A stretch of 57,585 nucleotides of DNA, taken from NCBI GenBank assembly GCA_018058425.1, contig JAGOZX010000009.1:1-57585 (forward strand). The letters run 5' to 3'. This document shows, piece by piece, positions 30,530 through 42,700 of this stretch; positions within the stretch are counted from its first letter, which is position 1, and each line of letters begins with the position of its first letter. The notes under the pieces are model-generated. The model did no database searches, was not told the DNA's origin, and saw nothing but the letters and a program-made list of their open reading frames with translations. This stretch comes from Sebaldella sp. Its GTDB lineage: Bacteria; Fusobacteriota; Fusobacteriia; Fusobacteriales; Leptotrichiaceae. Both the position numbers and the translations under genes were made by a program.

Positions 30530-31468
30530 ATGAAGACATACAAGCCTAGATTTTTATTTAAAAATGGAGATATAAATACTATTTATCCCAGCTTTTTTAG
30601 AAAAGTAAAAGTAAAATATACTAGGGAAAGAATAGAGCTGAAAGATGGAGATTTTTTAGATATTGATAGAATTAAAAATGGAAATAAAAAAGTAGCAGTT
30701 TTATGCCATGGACTTGAAGGATCATCAAATAGTAACTACATAAGGGCAGCAGCAAGTCTTTTGAGTAAAAATAAATATGACATAGTAGCAGTTAATTACA
30801 GGTCATGTAGTGGAGAGCTAAATAGACTGCCTAGGTTTTATCATGCTGGAGCTACTTCAGACTTAAGAGAAGTTATTGAGCATATAGAAAAGGATTATGA
30901 GAGTATTTATCTAGCAGGATATAGTTTAGGTGCTAATCTAGTATTAAAGTACTTAGGAGTAGAAGCTCTAAATGATGGGAAGATAAAAGGTGGCGTGGCA
31001 GTATCATGTCCTCTTGATTTATATGATTCATCATTTACATTAAATAAAAAAAGAAACTACGTGTATAAAATGAAGTTTTTACTTAGTTTCAAAAGAAAGC
31101 TTAAAGAGAAAAATAAGATAATGCCTGATAAAATAGATATTACAGATATAGATAAGCTAAAAGATTTTAATGAGTTTGATGATAGATATACCTCTAAATT
31201 AAATGGTTTTAAAGATGCAAATGATTATTATAAAAAAGAGAGTGCTATTAATTTTATTCCAAATATAAAAGTACCGGCTCTTATTATAAATGCTCAAGAT
31301 GACCCAATACTTTCTGATAAATGTTATCCTAAACATCTAAAAAGTATAAATGAAAATTTAAATGTACTATATCCTCGTTATGGTGGGCATGTGGGATTTG
31401 CAAAATTTAATAAAGATTATTATTGGACAGATTATAAAATTTTAGAGTTTTTTAAAAGAATAGGCTAA
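30530..31468 (+). CDS. Alpha/beta hydrolase, YheT (AB hydrolase 4) family
   Basis: This 312-aa serine hydrolase has the oxyanion region VLCHGLEGSSNSNYIR, the nucleophile elbow AGYSLGAN with Ser132, the acid region AQDDPILS and the His region YGGHVGFAKF. The NYRSCSGELNR stretch and overall layout match the YheT/ABHD1-3 group, whose members act on esters or lipids. Start 30530 has a perfect TAGGAGGAAATTC leader; an upstream in-frame ATG at 30506 lies inside the previous gene. Substrate unknown. Confidence 0.83.
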   Translation: MKTYKPRFLFKNGDINTIYPSFFRKVKVKYTRERIELKDGDFLDIDRIKNGNKKVAVLCHGLEGSSNSNYIRAAASLLSKNKYDIVAVNYRSCSGELNRLPRFYHAGATSDLREVIEHIEKDYESIYLAGYSLGANLVLKYLGVEALNDGKIKGGVAVSCPLDLYDSSFTLNKKRNYVYKMKFLLSFKRKLKEKNKIMPDKIDITDIDKLKDFNEFDDRYTSKLNGFKDANDYYKKESAINFIPNIKVPALIINAQDDPILSDKCYPKHLKSINENLNVLYPRYGGHVGFAKFNKDYYWTDYKILEFFKRIG

Positions 31469-31551
31469 GAAGTTTCTAAGAAATATGTAGTAAAATAGAG
31501 TGTCATTAAATATATTATAATTGATGAAACAAACGAAAAAACGGAGGAATA

Positions 31552-32766
31552 ATGAAATATAAGTTATTAGTATTATTGAGCACTTTATTATTGTTTTGCA
31601 TGAGTTTTTCAGCAATAACAAAGAGTTCAAAAGTAAAAGAAAAGGCAAAATCCAAGCAACAGAAAGAATTTAGAGGAGTATGGGTAGCAAGTGTAGGAAA
31701 TATAGATTGGCCTTCTAAAAAAGGGCTTAGTATAGAGCAACAAAAAAGAGAGTATCTTGATATATTGGATAATGTAGAAAAATGGAATATGAATGCTGTA
31801 GTAGTACAAGTTAAACCAACTGGAGATGCATTTTATCCTTCAAAGTACAGTCCATGGTCAGAATATCTTACAGGGAGACAAGGGGTAGATCCTGGTTATG
31901 ATCCTCTAAAATTTATGGTGGAAGAGGCTCATAAAAGGGGAATAGAATTTCATGCGTGGTTTAATCCATATAGACTAACTGTAAGTTCTGATAGAAAAAA
32001 ATTATCTAGTGACAGTATAGTATTTAGTAATCCAAGCTGGATAGCAGAGTATGGTGGAAAACTATATTTAAACCCTGGTGTTCCAGGAGTTGACGACTAT
32101 GTCGTAGATAGTATCATGGAAGTAGTTAAAAACTATGATATAGATGCAGTTCACATGGATGATTATTTTTATCCATATAAAGTAAAAAATCAAGAATATC
32201 CAGATAATGAGACATATAAAAAGTATGGTGGTAAGTTTTACAGCAAGGAAGACTGGCGTAGAGATAATGTAAACCAACTTATTGAAAAATTATCTAAAGA
32301 TATGAAAAAAGCAAAACCAAATGTAAAATTAGGAATTAGCCCATTTGGAGTTTGGAGAAATAAAAGTACAGATCCTGTAAAGGGTTCAGATACAAGAGCA
32401 GGTGTACAAAATTATGATGACCTTTATGCTGATATTTTATTATGGGTAGATAAGGGATGGATCGATTATGTTGTACCTCAAATTTACTGGCATCAAGGTT
32501 TTAACTTAGCTGATTATGATACGTTAGTAAACTGGTGGAGTAGTGCTGTTACAGGTTCAAAAACAGATTTATATATAGGACAGGCAGCATATAAAGTTAA
32601 AGAGTGGAAAAATTCAAGTGAGCTAATAAATCAAATAGATTATAATAGAAGTTTTCCAGAAGTAAAAGGAAGTATCTTCTTTAGCTATAAATCACTTTTA
32701 GATAATCCAAAAAATGTTACTAATATGTTAAAAGAAGGACCTTATAGTAGAGAATATCTTTTTTAG
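31552..32766 (+). CDS. Secreted GHL10-type glycoside hydrolase-like protein (DUF187)
   Basis: A 404-aa exported protein. The signal peptide is about residues 1-22 (LLVLLSTLLLFCMSFS). The mature TIM-barrel domain starts EFRGVWVASVGNIDWPSKKG and shows family landmarks: VVVQVKPTGDAFYPS, EFHAWFNPYRLT, AVHMDDYFYPY (likely catalytic acidic pair) and YVVPQIYWHQG. GHL10 proteins are thought to act on cell-wall or exopolysaccharide glycans; substrate is unproven. A cysteine in the signal region (LLFCMSFS) does not form a good lipobox. GGAGGAATA precedes the ATG. A strong terminator follows. Confidence 0.85.
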   Translation: MKYKLLVLLSTLLLFCMSFSAITKSSKVKEKAKSKQQKEFRGVWVASVGNIDWPSKKGLSIEQQKREYLDILDNVEKWNMNAVVVQVKPTGDAFYPSKYSPWSEYLTGRQGVDPGYDPLKFMVEEAHKRGIEFHAWFNPYRLTVSSDRKKLSSDSIVFSNPSWIAEYGGKLYLNPGVPGVDDYVVDSIMEVVKNYDIDAVHMDDYFYPYKVKNQEYPDNETYKKYGGKFYSKEDWRRDNVNQLIEKLSKDMKKAKPNVKLGISPFGVWRNKSTDPVKGSDTRAGVQNYDDLYADILLWVDKGWIDYVVPQIYWHQGFNLADYDTLVNWWSSAVTGSKTDLYIGQAAYKVKEWKNSSELINQIDYNRSFPEVKGSIFFSYKSLLDNPKNVTNMLKEGPYSREYLF

Positions 32767-32796
32767 AAATATTTAAGTTTATAATATAAAGTACTG

Positions 32797-32830
32797 AACC
32801 CCTTATGATTTAATCATAAGGGGTTTTTTT
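32797..32830 (+). terminator. Strong intrinsic terminator after the GHL10 gene
   Basis: AACCCCTTATGA (32797-32808) and TCATAAGGGGTT (32814-32825) form a perfect 12-bp stem with a 5-nt loop, ending in seven T residues. It insulates the adhesin modules from upstream transcription. Confidence 0.92.
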
Positions 32831-33293
32831 GTTGTATAATTTAATTTTTTTATTATTTACATAAAAATCATGAAAATAATAGATACATCCATAATATACT
32901 ATTAGTTAAGGCAGAATTAAGTATTGAAAAGCAACAAAATATGAGGGATATATTATTTAATCCAATGAAGCATTAAGTTTTTCATTAGATTAAATTTATA
33001 AAATATTTAAGTAAGGATTTTTTTTTTTAATAAAGTATATTTTTAGATAAGGCTTGTAAATCAAAGAAAATAGCTATAAAATATGATGTTTATAAACTAA
33101 GAATATTTCATGTCCAAATAAAAGTAATTGCATACTTACATTTTGAATGATATAATATACGACAATATTAGCAATAAAATTTTATAATAAATAAGAATAT
33201 TTAAAGTATAAATGGTTTTGTAAAGACAATCAATTGTATTAAGTTAAAAAAGGTCGAAATTTGGATCACTAAATATTCTAATAAGGAGGAAAA
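32831..33293. other. Intergenic region before the first adhesin module
   Basis: About 460 nt of very AT-rich DNA without an ORF. It contains the promoter at 33128-33156 and the AAGGAGG ribosome site at 33284-33290. No tRNA, riboswitch-like fold or CRISPR repeat was seen. Confidence 0.5.
33128..33156 (+). promoter_or_regulatory. Extended -10 promoter of adhesin module 1
   Basis: TTGCAT (33128-33133), a 17-nt spacer ending in TGA, and a perfect TATAAT (33151-33156). The TG just before the -10 makes an extended -10 element. The same design (TTGCGT-17-TATAAT with TG) lies upstream of module 2. It predicts a ~130-nt 5' leader. Confidence 0.6.
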
Positions 33294-33701
33294 ATGAAAA
33301 TAAAAGTAATTTTACTTATTTCTATAATTTTTATTCTTGGGCAGATTTCTTTGGCAAAAAAACCATATTTATCACCAATAGAAAGAAAGAAAATGAATAT
33401 AGAAATCAATAAAATAGAAAAAAGAGTAAAAGAAATAAATGAGGAAGTGGAGCAATATAAATCTACTGAAGCTAGACTAAATGAATTAGAAGCTAGATTA
33501 GACAGATTAAACAATATTGAGCCATTACCGTCAGAATTAGCAGATGCAAACTTTAAATTAGAAAGTACAGAACAAAGTATAGCACATATAAATAAAAAGA
33601 TAGAATACTATAAAAGTGTAACAAAGGGAATGAAAAATGAGGAAGCACAACTAAAAAATATGAAAAAAGAAATAAAAGAACTAAATAAAGAAATAAAATA
33701 A
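33294..33701 (+). CDS. FadA-like secreted coiled-coil protein (module 1)
   Basis: A 135-aa protein with a signal peptide (about residues 1-21, VILLISIIFILGQISLA, cleavage near SLA/KK). The mature part is almost entirely charged helix. Heptad-like Leu/Ile positions (MNIEINKIEKRVKEI, LNELEARLDRL) and a Pro-containing turn (EPLPSELAD) suggest an antiparallel helical hairpin like the fusobacterial adhesin FadA (mature ~110 aa). There are no cysteines, membrane helices or enzymatic motifs. It is 31 nt upstream of the giant autotransporter and clearly co-transcribed. FadA resemblance rests on size, signal peptide and coiled-coil pattern; a periplasmic chaperone for the autotransporter is an alternative. 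Confidence 0.7.
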   Translation: MKIKVILLISIIFILGQISLAKKPYLSPIERKKMNIEINKIEKRVKEINEEVEQYKSTEARLNELEARLDRLNNIEPLPSELADANFKLESTEQSIAHINKKIEYYKSVTKGMKNEEAQLKNMKKEIKELNKEIK

Positions 33702-33732
33702 AAAATGAAAAATGTCAAAGTGAAAGGAAAAA

Positions 33733-36700
33733 ATGAAAAATATATTAGCTAAATTAGAGAAAGACTTTAAGTCTAAACTAAAAAATAATAGAAAAATAAG
33801 CTATTCTAGTGGCTTAGTTTTATCAATATTGTTAACTGGAGGGATTTCAACTGCAACAGAAACATCAAAAATGTTAAAAAAAGCAGAAAGTATAACTTCA
33901 AATGAAGACTTATCTAAAGTCGCAGGTAAACTACGGGAAGAAATAAGGCGGGCTCACTTAGAGAATGAAGAAAAATTAAAGAATAGTGACTGGGAATTAT
34001 GGAGGCTTGAGCAACAGGGAGACCAAGTAATAAAGTCACCATTTTATAATTACTTGTTAAGTACCTTGGGAGAATATAGGCATGTAAAAACAGAAGGAAA
34101 AGACTGGAAATATGGAAGTAGAAGTGATACAGCAGAGGATTTACAAAGAAATATACTAAATGAATATTTAGGAATATCTAATACAAAGAGAAGAACTAGT
34201 GGGTGGATAACTGAGACAAATACAGGAAGTAGCGGAAGTAATGCATGGGATGAAAATACTAAGATCTATGATCATACAGCTGTATTTACAACAATTCCAT
34301 CAGTAAATATACCACTGGTAACAGAACCAATAGAACCAGAAATAGTTTTATCAGAAATAGTGGTTCCAAATATACCAGCAGCACCATCAGTGACAATACA
34401 GCCAATAACAGTAAATGTAACAGCGCCAACTGTAACAGCGCCAGGAGCACCTACAGTGCCAAGCTCATTAAATATTGCAGCACCAGCAGACATTGTAGTG
34501 TCAACATTTTCACCAAATATAAATATAGAAGTAAGTGAAGTGAAGGTACCAACATTTTCAGATGTAGCACCACCAAATTTAGAGTTTACAGCGCCAACCT
34601 TAAGTGTATCACCGCAGACCACTCCTACAATAACACCGCCTACACCAACGATTAAAACACCATCTGCTCCTACAGCACCGAATTTTAAAGCATTTAATAG
34701 AGGAAGAGGAGAATGGCTTGGAGGATTTACAAATATAAGAGGAGTAAACTCTTTTGATAGGAAAATAAAAGCTTGGGAGCAAGGATTAAGAAAAATAAGA
34801 ATTAATGACCAGCCTATGTTTAATGTAGGTGGAGTAGTACAAGGACATGGAAAAGGTTCTTCAAGTACTGTAATGGCTGTTACAAATTCAAATGGTGTGG
34901 TAACAAATAAGTATGATCAGATACAAATAATGAATGGAGCACCAGGAGGAACACCTACAAATCAATATGGGCCTAATCCATTTCCAATTGAAGTGAGTCC
35001 AGTTGGTTTTGCAGCTATTGCTCCTGGACAATGGGTCTCAGCAGAAGATAATGATACCTTACAAGGATTTAGTACAACTAGATATCAGCAAAAATGGTTG
35101 TTTCAAGGAACTCCAATAGTACAAGATATGAATATAATAATTGGAGGATCAACACAATATACTACAGCAATATTTGCACAATTTACAAATATAAGAATGA
35201 ATAGAGTGGCAATAGAACTAAGAGGTAGCACTATAATAGGTCAATTAGATATAAGAGGAGCATATAATGTTGAATTCAAAGATTTAGATATAAATATAAC
35301 AGGGAACTCAAATAGTATACTAACTACATATTCAGCATCAAACGTAGGGGGATCACCATCTACAGTGAGTATGTTACCAGCAACTACTTGGGGAAAAGCT
35401 CATATTGATAATGTTACTAATTCTAGTTCTATAAATTTTGGTGGAACTAGTTTAACAGCTAGTACTAGTGAGAATACTATCTTTTATGTGGCTTCTCCTT
35501 CTATAAATAGATGGACTGGAGCAAGTGTTTGGTATCCGTTGCCAGGAACAAGTACTCCAGTATATCAATCGAACTCTGAGAAGTATCTAATGTATGCGCC
35601 TGTATTTGGAAATGTAAAAGTAGAAAATACAAATGGTAATATTGGATTTACAGGTAGTAGTAATGTAGGAGTATGGGTGACAAATTATGTACCTGATAGA
35701 ACAAAATGGGCTAAAGGACTTGCACCAGAACTTGATCTGGGAATAGTGGAATTACAAGGAGATAAAAACGTAGCATATTATTTAGCTGGAAATAATGCAA
35801 GACCTGATAAAAATGCAGTATTCCAAGGAAATATAAAAGCCGATATAAAGATTGGAACTAATATAGATGGAAAAGGTGGAGTAACACAAATAGGAACAGG
35901 AAATATTGGAACAAATGATAATAAAAAAAGTGAAGATAATGTAGGAATATATGTTGGTTCTGGACAAAGAGCTGAGATGAATAATACTGTTGGAACCATT
36001 TTTCAGGAATATTTCCCAGCTACATTAGATTTTAAAGTAGATACGGCAATGTATCCTAATGTGATAGGAATAGCTGATGGAACACAAATAGGTTATTCAT
36101 ATTTAACTGCAGATCCTATTAAAAGTCTAAAAATCAAAGATTTTGAGACAGAGTTTGGAAAGTTTTCTAAAAATGGTATAGCTTTAGTGGCTAAAAATGG
36201 AACTGTAATAGATATAAATAAAGGTTCTTTAATTACTGATAATGCAGGGACAGGTGCTGATAGGGCAGAAGGAACAACTATGTTTTATGCAGAAGGAGTT
36301 TGGTATAATCCTAGAAAAGCAATGACAACAGGAGTATATGATAAAGAAGCTTATGGAAGAGGAGAAAGCCAAACTGGTAAAAAAAATATAGCTGACTTTA
36401 ATACTGAAATTAATATAGCTGATAATATAGTTATGAGCAGTTATGAAGGAGTAGCACTTTTTGCTAAAGATGGTGGAAAGATAAATGCTAAGGATATATC
36501 AATGGATGGTTACGGATCAATAGGAGCCTTTGCATCAGGTGTAAATGATCTAACAAATACAATACTATCAGATAATACAGGGGCAGGGTCTAAGGTAGAT
36601 ACTGTAATTACTGTAGACAATATTTCAGCATTAGGAAAAGGAACAAAAACTGATTTAAATGATGGAACAAATGATAATATAGGTGTAGCAGCAATAACTG

Positions 36701-39700
36701 TTTCAGAAGATGGACTAATAAAAGGAACAGGGAGTACAACAATAACAGTTTTAGGAGACTTAACTGTAAATGGAGTAGGTGCTTTTGCTAAGGGAGATAA
36801 GGCTGTAGTAAATGTACAAGGAACAGGAAGTACAATAAATACAGGAGTAAATGGAGCTTTAGTAGCGCTACAAGGGGGAAAGGTAAACTTTTCAGGTGGA
36901 ACTATAGAACATAAAAGTACTTGGAGAGATCTGGTAACAGGAGAGTCAAGTCATGATGGGAAATTAACATTTTATGCAGATGATACAGCTGGATCAAATA
37001 TTAATTTTAATGGATCCACTGTGATAAATATGCATAATGGAGTAGCATTCTATGGTGATACAAATGACTATAGTGCAACAAATACAGCACAAGCAGGAGA
37101 AACAGGTAAGTATACAGGCATGAATAATGTAACAATAAATTTACAAGATAATGGAGTAAACTTAGGAGTATTTAAAAACTTATCAGGTTTAGTATGGGAT
37201 TCTTCAAATAGTTACTTAAATGGATCAACAGGGTTAAAGAATGTACCTAAGGTTGCTGGAATTAATCCAGGATCATATTGGTATTCATCATCATTAGATG
37301 GTGGAAGTATGGTAGTAAGAACAGATGTAAATAGAGACAATATTGTATCGCTAGATTCATTTAATAAAATAATAATGGAAAGAGTGGGGGTAACATTAGA
37401 CTCAGGATATACAATAAAATCAACAACAGATGGAAATGGACTAGTAATGGGTTCAAATAGTTCATCAATAGGTGCTCCAAGTAACACAGAATCAGGGTAT
37501 ACAATAAAAGGGACAGTAGATATAGCAAGTACAGCATCTACTACAAATGTGGGAGCTTATGTAAGTTTTGGTCACATACTAACAGATACTACAGGAAAGA
37601 TAAAAGTAGACCAAGGTGTGGGAGCATATGGAGTAAATGGAAGTAAGATAGAAAATAAAGGAAGTATAGAAATAACTGAAAAAGCTGATTCAGAAATAGG
37701 TATAGGAATAGCTGGCCTGTCAACAAGAGTAAAGAGTGATGGAAGTGGTGATCCTGACACACCAGAAATATATGGAACAGATAACACAGCAATAACTTCA
37801 TTACTAACAGCTAAAGTAATAGATATATCTAATGAAGGAAAAATAAGTGTATATAAATCAGGTTCAACTCTAGCTAAGGGCGCAGTAGGAATCTACGTAG
37901 ATAATAATGCAGGAACAGCTCAAAATAGAGTTTCAATAAGTAATAGTGGAACAATAGAATTAGGAGCAGAAAGTGCTGGTATTCAGATAAAGGGAACAAA
38001 TGGCGGAGAGTTAACGCTAAAAACAAATACAGTAGGAATAACAAATATAAAAGTTGGGGCAAACGGAGTAGGGATACTTGCTGAAAATAGTAGTATAAAA
38101 TTTGACGGAGACTATAAATTTGATATTGGTCTAGGTGGAATAGCTTTAGAAATGAATAAGAGCAATACACATACACTAGTAAATAATCCAACACTAACAA
38201 TAATAAATGATGAAATAGATACAAATATAACAACAGCACCAACGTTTGCAACAGGGATATATTATGATAGAAAAGAAGGAGATAACGAAGTAAATAATTT
38301 CAATCTAACTCTGACTTCTACAACGCCAAGTGCAGATAAAAGTGCAATAATAGGTCTATATATAAAAGGGAAAGAGACAACAGCCCTAGATATGACAACA
38401 CTGACAAATACAGGAAATATATCAGCAGGAGGATATGATTATGGAATCTATGCAGATAAGACAAATGTATTAAATACAGGAAATGTATCAGTAGGAGCAA
38501 ATGGAACAGGTATAGTTGTAATGGATGGTAAGCTTACAACAGCTGATAATTTAATAAGTGTAACAGGGAAAAATGGAGTAGGATTATACATAAAAGGAGT
38601 AACAGCTAATCCATTATCAGATAGAGAGTTAATAATAACAGATGGTTCAGGCTCTATGAATGTAACAGGTGATGAAGGAGTAGGAATATTTGCAGCAGAT
38701 AATGTAAAAGTATTAAATAGTGGGCAGATAGTACTGTCTGATTCAGCTACAGCTACAACTCAATTAAGAAAAACAGGAATGTACTTAGAAGAAACAAAAA
38801 AAGATAATGAACTAACAAGTACAGGATTAATAGCAGTAGGAAAAGATAATATAGGAGTTTATGGACTAAATTCAAAGTTTAAGAATAATGGTCAAATATT
38901 GGTAAATGAACAAACAGGACTTCAAAATATTGGTATTTATACAAAGTCATCAGGAACATCAGAAAGTTTTGATATAGAAAATAGAGGGATAATAACCGTA
39001 AATGGTCAAAAAAGTATAGGTATTTATGCCTCATCAGAAGCAGGAAATACAGGAAGTATAAAAATGTCTACAGGAGCAATAACAGTAAATTCAGCAAACC
39101 CTACAAGTGCAACAAATATACCACTTGGAGTCTATGTAAAAGGAGATAATATAAATGTATCATCAACAAGCTCAACAACAACAGTTGGAGAGAATGCAGT
39201 AGGGATATATTTAGATGGAAGATCAACTTTAGGAACAAATGCAGAAAGCTTTACAGGAAAGTATGATTTATCATCAGCAAATAGTAAATTAGGAGTGGGA
39301 GCATACCTAAAAGGTGGAGCTCAGGCTGAAAATGGTACTATAACAATAAAAAGTACAGCATCACAGGGAACAGGAACAGCAGGAGTAATAAGACCAATAG
39401 GACTATTATATGCTAAGAATACAGATCCATCAGGATTAATAAATGGAATGAATATAATAGTAGATACAGGAAGTCAGGAAATAATAGGACTATATACAGA
39501 AGAAGTAGCAAAGTTTAAAAATACAGGGAACTTAACACTGAATGCAATGGGAATTGGTGGTTACTTTAAGGAGACACAGCTGGAAAATAGAGGTAATGTA
39601 TTAGTAAATGCAGATTCAGCTTATGGACTTTATGTAGCATCAGATGGAAATACTGTAACAAGTTCTTCAAACTATGGTCAATTAAATGTGAACTCTGGAA

Positions 39701-42700
39701 ATTCAGTAGGCTTAGTAGTTACAAATAAAGCAGAAGTATCTAATTCGACAGATGGATCAGGAACAGGAACAATTAATTCAAACTCTGCAAATGGTTCAAT
39801 AGGAGTATATGCTACAAATCAAGGTAAGTTCATAAATGATATTGGAGCAATAGTAAATTCAACACAAGCAAAAATTGGATTAAATTCAGGAAGTATAGGA
39901 ATAGTAGCAAAAGGCGGCTTAATAGAGAATAGAGGAATAATAAATTCTGAAAATATAGGTGTATATGGAACTACAGGAACAAGTGCAACAGAAATAAATC
40001 ATACAGGAACTTTAAATATAAATTCAGGAACAGGAATTTACTTAAAAGATACAGGATTATCAAATACAGTTTTAGCTAATTTAAATGGTGGAACAATAAA
40101 AGTAGCATTAGGAGTAGATGATAAATCAGCAGTAGTAGCAGAAGAGAGAGCAAAAATTGTATTAAATGGAACAGATATAACTGTAAATGACAGTTCTAAT
40201 GCTATTGCCTTAATGGGTGATTCTGGCAAAAAGTCAACTCTTGAAATGAAATCTGGAAATATAAAAATAGGAAGTCAAGGAGTAGGGATTTATTCTAAAG
40301 AGAGTGATATCTTTCTAGATAGTGGATATACAGGAACAATAGAATTAGGAGAGAAAAGTACAGGGATTTATGTAGATGAAAAATCTAATTTATCGGGAAC
40401 AGGAACAATAAACATAAAGTATGTTGGAACAGATAAAGGAACAGGGATATTCTATAAAGAAGGTATAAGGGATAATAAGGCAAGTGTAAATAGTGGTGCA
40501 TTAAATGATAACCTGATAAATATATATGGAGAAAACTTATCATTAACTAATAGTGCAGAACAAGTAGTCGGTAAAAATGGAATAGGAATTTATGTAGCAG
40601 GAACAACATCCGCTCCATCAATAGTAACAAATAATGCTGAATTGAAACTTAATGGAGAAGGCTCAATGGGAATATATGCAAAAGATAATACAACAATAAC
40701 TTCTCTTGGAACAATAAGTGGTTCAAATAGTAAAAATGATAAAATAGGAGTATTTCTAGATGGTGGAGATATAACTGGGACATTAGACTATACATTTGAA
40801 GTAGATGGTGGAATAGGAATATATATGAAAAAATATATGGGCTATTCTGGTCAAATGAGACTAACAGGAACTTCATATAATGATGGAGTAAATGACTATA
40901 GAGCAATAGGAATATTAGTAGATAAAGCGGCAGGAACAGGAACTTTAGCTGCTAATCTAGAAATGTCAGGAGCTAATGGAATAGGGATTTACTTAGATAG
41001 TAACAATATATCTGGCCCTAACCTAACATATACAGGTCAACTTGATATGAATGCAACAAGTGGAGACTTAGAAAAGGGTATAGGAGTCTATGTAAATGAG
41101 GCAACTACATTTAATCTAGGGACAGGTGGAGCAGTAAACATAGCTGGAGATAATAATATAGGTTTTTATGTTGCAGATGGAGGAACATTAAATATTGGGA
41201 ATGGTTCTGTAACAAATACTGAAAATGGGATATTTGCATATTTAGCAGGTGGAAATATGACATTTGCTCCTGGAGGATCTTTGGGAATAAACTATGTAAA
41301 TATAATAGCGGCAAGTGGAGGAAGCCTAATAAATCATAATAGTATACTAACTGGAAAATCAGGATTGCAAGCAACAGGTGGAATTCCAACAGCAACAAAG
41401 ATACTAAATGATGTAGATGGAATAATAACATCTCATACTTTAGGAGCAGTGGCAATAGCAGGAGAAGATGGTGCTGATATTGAAAATGCTGGAAGAATAG
41501 TAATGACAGGAGATGGATCAATAGGATTCTATACAAATGGAGCTACAGCATTATCATCAGGAACTGTGGAAGTAAAAGATAATTCAATAGCTTATTATGC
41601 AAAAGATGTAAATAATAAAGGAACAGTATTAACAATAAGTTCAGGAGCTGTGACAACACTAGGTAATAACTCAATATTATTAGCAGCAGATGAAGGTGGA
41701 AAAATAGACTATCAAGGTGGTCATATAATACTGGGAGATAATAAATATGGAGCATTAATAGGTGGAGCAAACAGTAGTAATGTAAAAAGTGAAATTAACT
41801 TTCATAATAATGATATAACTGTAGGAAAAGAATCAGTAGCTGTAATATTAAAAGAAGGCGGAGAAATAAATAGCACTCTTGGAAATATAAATCTAGGTGA
41901 AAAGGGTGTAGGGATATACTCAATGGGAGACGTAACAGGAGTTTCTACTCTTGGAAGAACAATAAATTTAGGTTTAGAAGCTACAGGAATATATAGTGAA
42001 AAAGGAACAAATACAGTTTTATCAGGAAATATACAGTCTTCATCAATTGGAGCAAAGGGAATAGTTAATAAGAATAAAACATCATTAGTATCAGGAAGTA
42101 TAACAAATAATGGTAATATAAATTTATTAGGAAATGAAAGTATAGGAATATATGGGGAAAACCTAAACTTAATAGAGAACTTATCAGGAAAAACAGTAGA
42201 GGTAGGAGATAGTACTCTAAAATCTTCAGTAGGAATATATGGAGAAAATACTGTATCTGTTAGAAATGATGGAAATATATTATTTGGAAGTGGAGCAGTA
42301 GGAATTTATGGAAAAGGGATAAACTCTTTAGTAAATTCATCAACAGGAATAATTACAAATAATAATAAAACAAATGGAACAGGGATGTATGCTAAAGATT
42401 CATTAGTAGAAAATAGAGGGCAGATACTTTTAGGAGATACGTCAAATGGAATATATACAGAAAATGGTCTAATAGATAACTATGGAGATATTACAGTAGG
42501 AAACTATAATTCATCAGGAATATATGGAAGTGGGACTACAAATATTAATCATAATTCAGGAACAATAAAGATAGGTTCTAACTCTGTGGGCTTAGCCACG
42601 ATAAATGGAAATATAGTAAATAATGGAACATTATTAGCAACAGGAGAAGAAACAACTTACATATATAGTAAAAATGGAAATGCTTTAAATAATAATATTT

